A stretch of 50,311 nt of DNA from the NCBI RefSeq assembly GCF_024345535.1, contig NZ_JAGQBH010000010.1, positions 1 through 50,311 of the forward strand. The letters run 5' to 3'. The position numbers and the translations under genes are program-made. Below, piece after piece: positions 18,293 through 24,961 of the stretch. The notes under the pieces were generated by a model. It made no database searches and was not told the origin of the DNA. It was given only the letters and a program-made list of their open reading frames with translations. Each line of letters begins with the position of its first letter. Positions within the stretch are counted from its first letter, which is position 1. The DNA comes from Cyanobium sp. N.Huapi 1H5 (GTDB lineage Bacteria; Cyanobacteriota; Cyanobacteriia; PCC-6307; Cyanobiaceae).

Positions 18293-19996
18293 GGGAGAGA
18301 AATTGGCGCCGGCTGATGCTGGCACAGCAGCGGGGCCGCCGGTCGTGGCCGCGGCAGTCCAGCACAGGAGCTCCTGGAGCAGATGCTGCAGCCCCAGGTC
18401 GGCCGTGGCCGAGACGAACAGCATGCCCGGCTCGAGGGCCCTGGCCCGCTCCAGCTCGCCGCTGGCGCAGCGGTCGATCTGGTTGCCGATCACCCGCCGG
18501 GGGATGGTGGCGTTAAGGGAATCGAGGATGGTCTGGACGGTGGCGAGCTGCTCGGGCCAGGCCGGATCCGCCAGGTCCACCACGATCAGCAGCCCGTCGG
18601 CATCGAGGGCCTCCTCGAAGGTGGAACGGAAGGCCTCCATCAGCTGGGGCGGCAGCTCCCGGATGAATCCCACCGTGTCGGTGACCAGCAGGGGGCGACC
18701 GTCGCCGCCGCTTCCCCCCCGCCCGATCCGGCGGGTGGTGGGATCGAGGGTGGCGAAGAGCTTGTCCTCGGCCAGCACCGCCTGCGGGCCGCTGGCCCCG
18801 GTGAGGGCGTTGAGCAGGGAGCTCTTGCCCGCATTGGTGTAGCCCACCAGGGCCACCTTCGGCAGGTCGCGCCGACCCTGGCGCAGCCGGGCCCGATGGT
18901 CCCCCAGCCGCTGCACCTCCCGCTGCAGCCGTTCGATGCGGCGGGCGATGGCGCGCCGGTCCTTCTCCAGCTGGGTCTCGCCCGGGCCCCGGGTGCCGAT
19001 GCCGCCCCCCTGCCGCGACAGGCTCAGGCCGCGGCCGGTGAGCCGCGGCAGGCGGTAGCGCAGCTGGGCCAGCTCCACCTGCAGCCGTCCGGCCCCGCTG
19101 GCGGCCCGCTGGGCAAAGATGTCGAGGATCAGTTCGCTGCGGTCGCTGATCGGCAGGTCGAGCAGGTCCTCCATGTCCCGGGCCTGGGCCGGGGTCAGTT
19201 CCCGGTCGGCCACCACCAGGCTGGCGCCGACGCGGCGGGCCTCCAGGGCCGCCTCCCGCAGCTTGCCCTCCCCCCAGGGATTCCGGGTGACCGGGCCCTG
19301 GCGGCGCTGCTCCACCCGCCCCACCGGCACGGCGCCGGCGCTGCGCACCAGCCCCTCCAGTTCGGCGATGCGACGGTCGCTCAGGGCCCGGTCGCCGCCG
19401 GTCTGCACCAGCAGCAGCACCCGCTCGGGGCCGTCCGGGGTCGGGGCCGGGGCCGTGGCGGCCGGCGCCTCCTCGCTGACGAGGGCGGCGGGATCGTGGT
19501 CGCAGAGCTCAGCCAGATCCCCCTCAACAACACCCTGCCAGGCGCGGTCGCCGCTGGCGGCGGGGGTGTGGATGGCCGCCGGCCAGCGTCCGCCGGCCTC
19601 CGGTTGCTGGCCGAAGCGCAGCCACAGGTCCGGGGCCAGGTCCATCCCCACCACGGCCTCCTGGGGGGAGGGCTGCAGCTGGGCCTGGCGTCCGGCCCCG
19701 GCGCAGGTGAGCAGGCGCAGGTTGTGGCCCTGGCGCCGGGAGGGGCCGGGAAGTTTCTCCAGCAGGCGAGCGGCGTGGTCCAGTTCCCCCACCCACAGCA
19801 GCCGGCAGAGGCCGCGGCCATCCACCACCAGGGTCAGGGGCAGCTCCAGGCCCCGGCCCTCGACCGCCAGGCGCTGCAGGGTGAGCAGGTCGGCGATCGC
19901 ATCGGCGGGGTGGCGCCGGTGACAGATCTGCTCCAGCCGTCGGCGCTCGGCGGGCCGCAGGCCCGCCGTCCTGCCGGCCAGCACCCCCTGTCTCAA
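17657..19996 (-). CDS. hflX: HflX GTPase fused in frame to 1-Cys peroxiredoxin
   Basis: One uninterrupted frame of about 779 residues. Residues 1-568 are HflX: an N-terminal ribosome-binding domain, the GTPase-box loop GGGIGTRGPGETQLEKDRR, G1 GYTNAGKSS (about 383-391), G3 DTVGF (about 440) and a G4 written NQID rather than NKxD (about 503). HflX binds ribosomes and splits stalled or heat-damaged 70S particles. After a 24-residue Ala/Gly/Pro linker, and with no stop codon, comes a full 1-Cys peroxiredoxin (from MTLQLGDTVPDF). The TTG start at 19996 overlaps the upstream HAD stop as TTGA. The fusion is directly visible in the sequence; whether a single polypeptide accumulates is unknown. Elsewhere the two are normally separate genes. 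Confidence 0.88.
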   Translation of the reverse strand: MRQGVLAGRTAGLRPAERRRLEQICHRRHPADAIADLLTLQRLAVEGRGLELPLTLVVDGRGLCRLLWVGELDHAARLLEKLPGPSRRQGHNLRLLTCAGAGRQAQLQPSPQEAVVGMDLAPDLWLRFGQQPEAGGRWPAAIHTPAASGDRAWQGVVEGDLAELCDHDPAALVSEEAPAATAPAPTPDGPERVLLLVQTGGDRALSDRRIAELEGLVRSAGAVPVGRVEQRRQGPVTRNPWGEGKLREAALEARRVGASLVVADRELTPAQARDMEDLLDLPISDRSELILDIFAQRAASGAGRLQVELAQLRYRLPRLTGRGLSLSRQGGGIGTRGPGETQLEKDRRAIARRIERLQREVQRLGDHRARLRQGRRDLPKVALVGYTNAGKSSLLNALTGASGPQAVLAEDKLFATLDPTTRRIGRGGSGGDGRPLLVTDTVGFIRELPPQLMEAFRSTFEEALDADGLLIVVDLADPAWPEQLATVQTILDSLNATIPRRVIGNQIDRCASGELERARALEPGMLFVSATADLGLQHLLQELLCWTAAATTGGPAAVPASAGANFSPMTLQLGDTVPDFTQESQLGPINLYDFAGDSWVVLFSHPADYTPVCTTELGEVSRLRAEWEKRNVKTIALSVDSAESHKGWIGDINETQNTTVDYPILADSDKKVSSLYGMIHPNSLSNLTVRSVFIIDPKKKLRLQITYPASTGRNFDEILRVIDSLQLTDHHQVATPVNWKEGEDCVVVPSIPTDEARAKFPKGVTEIRPYLRMTPQPNK

Positions 19997-20643
19997 GGAC
20001 GCCGCACCAACAGGCAGCGCACCCCGGCGGCCCTGGCCCCGGCCCCATCCTCCGGGCTGTCGCCCACATGCCAGACCTGGGAGGCGCCCAGCCCCAGGGA
20101 CTCCAGCGCGATCCGGAAGGGCTGGGGCGACGGCTTGGCGGCCCCGGCGCTGCTGGAGACCACCACCGTCGCGAACAGATCGGCCAGGCCCAGGCCCTCC
20201 AGCAGTGGCTGCAGGCGACGGTCGAAGTTGCTGACCACGGCCAGGCGCAGCCCCGCGCCGTGCCAGCGGCGCAGCACCGCCGGCACATCGGGGTAGACGC
20301 GCCACAGGGAGGGGTCGGCGAAGCGATCGAACAGGGCATGGTGCAGGGCCGTGGGTGCAGCGCTGCCCAGCACGGCGTCGATGCGCTCCCCCCACCAGCG
20401 GCGCTCCGCCTCCAGCAGGCGGTCCCCTTCGAGGCCGGGGAAGGCCAGGGGAGGGGCCTGCCGCAGCACGTCCGGGAAGGCCCGGTCGATGGCCGCGGGG
20501 GCCACATCGATGCCGTGCTCGGCGGCCACGGCGGCATAGGTGGCCCCGACCGGGGCGCGCAGGCCGATCAGGGTGCCCATGGCATCGAGCAGCAGGCCCC
20601 GGGGTCGGGGCCAGGTGGCCGCCGCAGCGGGCGTCGCCGTCAT
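19993..20643 (-). CDS. HAD-superfamily hydrolase (HDHD3-like)
   Basis: A 216-residue HAD phosphatase. Motif I is LLLDAMGTLIGL, with Met in place of the second Asp (DxxGT form, as in HDHD3-like members), so the usual acid/base is missing and activity or substrate may differ. An alpha-helical C1 cap follows, motif II is VVSNFD, the lysine motif is AAKPSPQPF and motif IV is HVGDSPEDGAGARAAG. ATG at 20643 overlaps the preceding ndh gene's stop as ATGA, and its own stop overlaps the hflX TTG as TTGA, so it lies in the middle of a translationally coupled group. Substrate unknown. Confidence 0.88.
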   Translation of the reverse strand: MTATPAAAATWPRPRGLLLDAMGTLIGLRAPVGATYAAVAAEHGIDVAPAAIDRAFPDVLRQAPPLAFPGLEGDRLLEAERRWWGERIDAVLGSAAPTALHHALFDRFADPSLWRVYPDVPAVLRRWHGAGLRLAVVSNFDRRLQPLLEGLGLADLFATVVVSSSAGAAKPSPQPFRIALESLGLGASQVWHVGDSPEDGAGARAAGVRCLLVRRP

Positions 20644-21860
20644 GCTGGCCAGTCGGCCAGCCAGCCGGCGGCCACCCGCAGCTGGTGGGACCGGCCCGGG
20701 AGGCGGGTCAGGTAGGCCAGGCGCCGCAGCTGGTAAGCGGCCGGCCCGGCCAGGGTGACGCCGGAGCCGGTGAGGCTGGCTTCGCCGACGCCGAGGCTCA
20801 TCATTTCGCCCAGATCCTTCCAGTGGAAGGGTTCCAGCGGCTCGCCCGCCAGGGAGCGGATCAGGTTGGCGGCCAGCACCGGGGCCTGCTGGAAGGCCAC
20901 CTGGGCTGTGGCTGGAGGGGTCGTGTCCTCCGGGTCGACCGGGGCGGCCAGATCGCCGGCCACGAAGAGAGCAGCGTGGTCCCGCAGGCGCAGATCGGGC
21001 CCGCAGAGCAGGCGACCGCGGCTGTCGCAGGCGGGGGCGGGGTCGATCCGGGGGGCACGGAAGCTGAGGCCGGCCGTCCAGACGACCGCGCGCACGGCGA
21101 GGGTTTCGGCGTGGGCGGGGCTGTCCCCGTCCGGTTGGCACCGGAGGGTGATCGCCTCGGCCTCGACCGCCTCCACCTGGGTGCGGGTACGCAGCCGCAC
21201 ATCACGGCGCCGCAGGGCCAGGGCGGCCTGTTCCCGGTTGAAGGCCCGGGCCTGGGGCAGCAGCTGCGGACCCTGCTCGATCAGTTCGATCACGGCGCTG
21301 CCCTCGGCCATGTCGGCGAGCTTGCAGGCCAGCTCCACCCCGGTCGGACCGGCTCCGACCACGGCGATGCGCTGCAGGGGCCTGCGCTGTTGCCTGAGGT
21401 CGGCCAGCAGGCGCTGGAGCCGCTCCACATCGGCCAGCGTGCGGAAGCCCAGGCTGTGGCGATCGGCCCCCGGCACCGCGAAGGTGTTGCTCTCGGCCCC
21501 CGTGGCGATGACGAGGCGGCCGTAGGGGATGGTGCGGCCCCCGGCCGTGTGAAGCCGATGGCCTTCGGCGTCGATCCGCTCCACCCGGTCCTGCAGCCAG
21601 GCCAGGCCGCGGCCGGCCAGCAGCCCGTCGTAGCGGGGGGCAATTTCCCAGCCACGCAGCTCGCCGCTCAGCAACTCGTAGAGGAGGGGCAGGAACAGGA
21701 AGCGGTCGTTCGGCTCGATGAGCAGGACGGGGGGGTGGTGCTTCCGCTGGGCCAGGGCCAGGGCGGTGTACAGGCCGCCGAAGCCACCCCCGACGATGAC
21801 AACGTTGTTCTGGACCGGATGATGGGCCGGATTCCGGGCCGGATTCGGGTGCCCTTGCAT
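20640..21860 (-). CDS. Type II NADH dehydrogenase (NAD(P)/FAD oxidoreductase)
   Basis: A 406-residue flavoprotein with two Rossmann folds: FAD-binding NVVIVGGGFGGLYTALAL (residues 19-36) and NAD(P)-binding IAVVGAGPTGVELACKLAD (about residues 164-182). RLVIATGAESNTF and the C-terminal LFVAGDLA (FAD ribityl contact) are also present. These fit the Ndb group of cyanobacterial NDH-2 enzymes, which transfer electrons from NADH to plastoquinone without proton pumping and act as redox sensors. There is no transmembrane helix, so it would be peripheral. It is the first gene of the minus-strand operon leading to ktrB, and is divergent from cysH (51-nt gap). Confidence 0.9.
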   Translation of the reverse strand: MQGHPNPARNPAHHPVQNNVVIVGGGFGGLYTALALAQRKHHPPVLLIEPNDRFLFLPLLYELLSGELRGWEIAPRYDGLLAGRGLAWLQDRVERIDAEGHRLHTAGGRTIPYGRLVIATGAESNTFAVPGADRHSLGFRTLADVERLQRLLADLRQQRRPLQRIAVVGAGPTGVELACKLADMAEGSAVIELIEQGPQLLPQARAFNREQAALALRRRDVRLRTRTQVEAVEAEAITLRCQPDGDSPAHAETLAVRAVVWTAGLSFRAPRIDPAPACDSRGRLLCGPDLRLRDHAALFVAGDLAAPVDPEDTTPPATAQVAFQQAPVLAANLIRSLAGEPLEPFHWKDLGEMMSLGVGEASLTGSGVTLAGPAAYQLRRLAYLTRLPGRSHQLRVAAGWLADWPA

Positions 21861-21911
21861 GGCGTCACCCTAACCACATCGACCGGATCGCCGAAGGGCG
21901 ATGATGGGTTC

Positions 21912-22745
21912 ATGGTGTCCATCCCTGCCACGGCGTCCACCACCGCCTCCCCCAGCCCCGCGGGCGGTGGGGCGGATCTGAATGCGGCTCTGGAGGCTCT
22001 GCCCCGCGATCGCCATGGCGCCGCCATCGATCTCGAGGCCGCCCGGGCCCGGCTCGACCCCCTCGATGCGATCGGGCGGATGCGCTGGGCCCAGGAGGCG
22101 TTCGCCGATCATTTCGCCGTCACCACCAGCTTCGGCATCCAGTCGGCCGTGATGCTGCACATGGTCAGCGCCCTCGACGGCTCCGGTGCCTGGCCCGCCA
22201 TCCCCGTGCTCTGGGTCGACACCGGCTACCTGCCGCCCGAGACCTACCGCTACGCCGACCAGCTCTGCGACCGTCTCAAGCTGGATCTGCATGTGCTCCA
22301 GGCCGATCTGAGCCCGGCCCGGATGGAGGCCCTGCACGGCCGGCTCTGGGAGACGGGGGCGCCCGAAGACATGCGCACCTACAACCGCATCCGCAAGGTC
22401 GAACCCCTCGACCAGGCGTTGGCGCGGCTGGAGGTGCATTGCTGGGCCAGCGGGGTGCGGTCCGGCCAGACCGACCATCGCGGGGGCATGCACTGCCTGG
22501 ATCCGGTGCGGCAGCGCTGGTCGCTGCGGCCCCTGCTCACCTGGAGCCGTCGCGACGTCTACTACTACATGCAGGAGCACGACCTGCCCCAGCACCCGCT
22601 GTTCGAGCAGGGCTATTCCACCGTCGGCGACTGGCACACCAGCGCCCCCGACGACGGCACCACCAACGGCCGGGCCACCCGGTTCGGCGGGCTGCAGCAG
22701 GAGTGCGGCATTCACCTTCCGGGCCTGATGGGCGAGGGCATCTGA
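21912..22745 (+). CDS. cysH: Phosphoadenylyl-sulfate (PAPS) reductase
   Basis: A 277-residue enzyme of assimilatory sulfate reduction, reducing PAPS to sulfite with thioredoxin in the cytoplasm. Seen: SFGIQSAVMLHMV (P-loop-like PP motif, about residues 75-87), WVDTGYLPPETYRYAD, YNRIRKVEPLDQAL, WASGVRSGQTDHR and the C-terminal catalytic ECGIHL. The paired CC motifs that mark Fe-S APS reductases are absent, supporting PAPS specificity. ATG at 21912 is the first good start. The Ser/Thr/Ala-rich first 25 residues are probably flexible. Pantothenate kinase follows 1 nt after the stop. Confidence 0.95.
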   Translation: MVSIPATASTTASPSPAGGGADLNAALEALPRDRHGAAIDLEAARARLDPLDAIGRMRWAQEAFADHFAVTTSFGIQSAVMLHMVSALDGSGAWPAIPVLWVDTGYLPPETYRYADQLCDRLKLDLHVLQADLSPARMEALHGRLWETGAPEDMRTYNRIRKVEPLDQALARLEVHCWASGVRSGQTDHRGGMHCLDPVRQRWSLRPLLTWSRRDVYYYMQEHDLPQHPLFEQGYSTVGDWHTSAPDDGTTNGRATRFGGLQQECGIHLPGLMGEGI

Positions 22746-22746
22746 G

Positions 22747-23520
22747 GTGCCGGGGCGCCAGCCCCGCTGGCTGCTGATCGGCAACAGCCGCTGGCACTGG
22801 GCCCTGGCCGACGGGGACTGCGGGAGCAGCGGCGAGGGCGGGCCGAACGAGCCCTTTCTGCGGTTCGAGCACCTGCCGCCGCCGACCTCGGCCGTGGAGC
22901 CGCCCCTGGCCTGGGCAGCGGTGGGTGCGGTGCCCCCGGAGGCCGCCCTGCCCGCCGGGTCTCGGTTGCAGCTGGAAGACGTGCCCCTGGCTGGATCACC
23001 CCCCTGGCTCGGCATCGACCGGGCCCTGGCGGGCTGGAGGGCGGCCCGGCTGCATGGCGGCCCGGTGCTGGTCGCCGATGCGGGCACGGTGCTGAGTCTC
23101 ACCCGGGTGGACGGCCGGGGCTGCTTCGCCGGCGGCCGGCTGATGGCGGGGGCGGCGCTGCAGCTCGCGGCCATGGGGTCGGGCACCGCGGGGCTGCCCA
23201 CCCTGGAGGGGGACCTGGCGGCAGGCGCTGAGGCGTGGCCGCTGGCCACGGCGGCGGCCATGCGACGGGGTGTGCTGGAGGGTCTGGCCGCCGCGGTCCG
23301 GGAGGCCGGGCGCCAGGCCCGGACGGAGGAGCCGGGGTGCCGGATCGTGCTCACCGGTGGTGACGGGCCGGCCCTGCTGCCGCTGCTGCGGCGGTGGCCG
23401 GAGCTGGGGCAGGACGCCCTGACGCACCACCCCGAGCTCTGTCTGGAGGCGCTGGTGGCCCTGCGCCCCGCTGCGCCGGAGGGCGCGTCTCAGGCCAGGC
23501 CCAGGTCCTCGAGGATCTGA
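22747..23520 (+). CDS. coaX: Type III pantothenate kinase
   Basis: A 257-residue CoaX-type kinase catalysing the first step of coenzyme A synthesis. Motifs: IGNSRWHWAL (phosphate loop, the cyanobacterial variant of DIGNT), ADAGTVLSLTRVD (catalytic Asp, about residues 110-122), GGRLMAGAAL and TAGLP (about 147), and TGGDG near the C terminus. The acidic/Pro-rich insertion after residue 25 is unusual but does not touch a motif. It starts with GTG one base after the cysH stop, so they are cotranscribed. The 3' end overlaps the convergent bcp gene by 31 nt. Confidence 0.92.
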   Translation: MPGRQPRWLLIGNSRWHWALADGDCGSSGEGGPNEPFLRFEHLPPPTSAVEPPLAWAAVGAVPPEAALPAGSRLQLEDVPLAGSPPWLGIDRALAGWRAARLHGGPVLVADAGTVLSLTRVDGRGCFAGGRLMAGAALQLAAMGSGTAGLPTLEGDLAAGAEAWPLATAAAMRRGVLEGLAAAVREAGRQARTEEPGCRIVLTGGDGPALLPLLRRWPELGQDALTHHPELCLEALVALRPAAPEGASQARPRSSRI

Positions 23521-23957
23521 TCGGCCATCTCCTCGGCCTTCACCTTGAGATAGATGCGCTCCAGCTTGCCCTCGGCATCGACGACGAAGGTGTGCCGCAT
23601 CATCCCCATGTACTCCTTGCCCATGAACTTCTTGAGCCCGTAGCTGCCGTAGGCCTCGGCCACCGGACAGGGCTCGGCGTCGGTCAGGAGGGTGAAGGGC
23701 AGGTCGTACTTGGCGACAAACTTGCCGTGGCTGGTCGCGCCGTCCTTGCTGATCCCCAGCACCCGGATGCCATGGGTTTCGAAGGCACTCCAGCGGTCGC
23801 GGAAGTTGCAGGCCTCCTTGGTGCAGCCCGGCGTGTCGTCCTTTGGATAGAAGTAAATCACCACCCGCTGGCCCCTCAGCGCAGCGAGGGAGACGGCCTC
23901 ACCGGTCTGATCGGGGAGGGTGAAGTCGGGGGCTGGATCTCCCACCTGCAGGGCCAT
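23490..23957 (-). CDS. bcp: Thioredoxin-dependent peroxiredoxin (BCP/PrxQ)
   Basis: A 155-residue atypical 2-Cys peroxiredoxin. The active site is FYPKDDTPGCTKEACNFRDRW, of which TPGCTKEAC carries peroxidatic and resolving cysteines five residues apart, the BCP/PrxQ signature. DPAPDFTLPDQTGE opens the fold. It removes H2O2 and alkyl hydroperoxides using thioredoxin. ATG at 23957 (MALQVGDPAPDF) is preferred over an upstream in-frame GTG. It is convergent with coaX. It is the second peroxiredoxin in the window, the other being fused to HflX. Confidence 0.95.
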   Translation of the reverse strand: MALQVGDPAPDFTLPDQTGEAVSLAALRGQRVVIYFYPKDDTPGCTKEACNFRDRWSAFETHGIRVLGISKDGATSHGKFVAKYDLPFTLLTDAEPCPVAEAYGSYGLKKFMGKEYMGMMRHTFVVDAEGKLERIYLKVKAEEMADQILEDLGLA

Positions 23958-24142
23958 GGGTCGAACCTTGGAGCGAATGACAACCACTTCACCCTAGGGG
24001 CAAGCTCCTGGATGGGGTCTCCCGCCGGGTCATCCCCAGGCTCGGAGTCCCACACCCGAGGGCCACGGCCGGGGGTGCCGCTTTCCGTTCTGTGTGGAGA
24101 GGCAAAGAAAGTGACCATGAGATGTAGGCAGAATCACCTCCG

Positions 24143-24853
24143 ATGCTTATGTTGATGACGAAGTCAACATCGCCTCCCGTGTTCAAGAGAATTCTCGCCG
24201 GTCTCTTTGTGGGAACGGCCGTCACGGCCTCCGTGCTTCCCGCCTCCGCGGCCGTGGACAACGATCTGCCTGTCCGCTGGAACACCGGCGGTGCCGTGTG
24301 GTCCACCCACCAGTCCGCTTTCGACACCTTCCTCGACTCCGGTGACATCACCGATCGCGGTCTGGAAGGCGGCCTGGCCCGCTCCGGCTGGACCTCCGAC
24401 GAAGTCAAGTCGGGCATGACCAAGACCTACTCGGTCAATCTGGTGGGCGTGTCCCGCTTCCTCTACTCGGATGCGGGTGTGAAGTTCCTGAAGAACGCCA
24501 CCAACAGCTACTTCCCGTACTACAGCATGAACACCTATGCGGTTCAGGCTCTGCGTTCGGCGATCATCTCCGATGCCAAGGACGGCTCGATCTCCTCGGC
24601 AGGCATCATGAAGGCCCTGCCCACCGACTTCCGTCTTGCTGATTTCTGCAACACCTACACCGGTGCGCAGAACATCTGTGCCGAAGGTCGCTGCCAGGCC
24701 GGCACCGCCCAGTGCACCTCGCTGCTCTCCTGGTACGTCTTCCTGCCGGCCTGCATCCAGGCCAACCAGATGGCCGACCCCGTCGCCATGGTCCGGGAAA
24801 CCCCCGCTGCTCCCGCTCCGATGATGGATCAGCCCGTTCGCGGCCTCTGGTGA
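24143..24853 (+). CDS. Exported DUF1400-like protein
   Basis: A 236-residue protein with a signal peptide (basic start, hydrophobic ILAGLFVGTAVTASVL, cleavage near ASAAV, residues about 30-37). The mature part (LPVRWNTGGAVWSTHQSAFD, then SRFLYSDAGVKFLKN and ALRSAIISDAKDGSIS) resembles the DUF1400 domain that cyanobacteria usually carry in front of an alpha/beta hydrolase, but no hydrolase domain follows. Four cysteines near residues 170-193 could form disulfides in the periplasm. Three in-frame ATGs (24143, 24149, 24155) compete as start. A strong terminator follows. The GC composition is a little lower than that of its neighbours, as in highly expressed genes. Confidence 0.72.
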   Translation: MLMLMTKSTSPPVFKRILAGLFVGTAVTASVLPASAAVDNDLPVRWNTGGAVWSTHQSAFDTFLDSGDITDRGLEGGLARSGWTSDEVKSGMTKTYSVNLVGVSRFLYSDAGVKFLKNATNSYFPYYSMNTYAVQALRSAIISDAKDGSISSAGIMKALPTDFRLADFCNTYTGAQNICAEGRCQAGTAQCTSLLSWYVFLPACIQANQMADPVAMVRETPAAPAPMMDQPVRGLW

Positions 24854-24888
24854 GCCACCGGGGGAGACCTTCTCCCCCCACGTTTGTC

Positions 24889-24914
24889 GCCCCGGCCTCG
24901 CCGGGGCTTTTTTT
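24889..24914 (+). terminator. Intrinsic terminator after the DUF1400-like gene
   Basis: Perfect 7-bp stem GCCCCGG / CCGGGGC with a 5-nt loop (24889-24907), followed by seven T residues. A second hairpin (GGGGGAGA...TCTCCCCC, about 24860-24879) lies just upstream. Confidence 0.9.
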
Positions 24915-24920
24915 ATGGCC

Positions 24921-24961
24921 CCCTTTTCATGGCCCGGTGCGGCGCCGGGCCATGAAAAGGG
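24921..24961. repeat. 17-bp perfect inverted repeat over the rarA stop codon
   Basis: CCCTTTTCATGGCCCGG at 24921-24937 is exactly complementary to 24945-24961, with a 7-nt loop. On the minus strand it covers the last eight codons of the RarA gene, its TGA and the bases after it. No T run follows on the minus strand, so it is not a standard intrinsic terminator for rarA; it could stabilise the 3' end or cause pausing. Confidence 0.85.
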
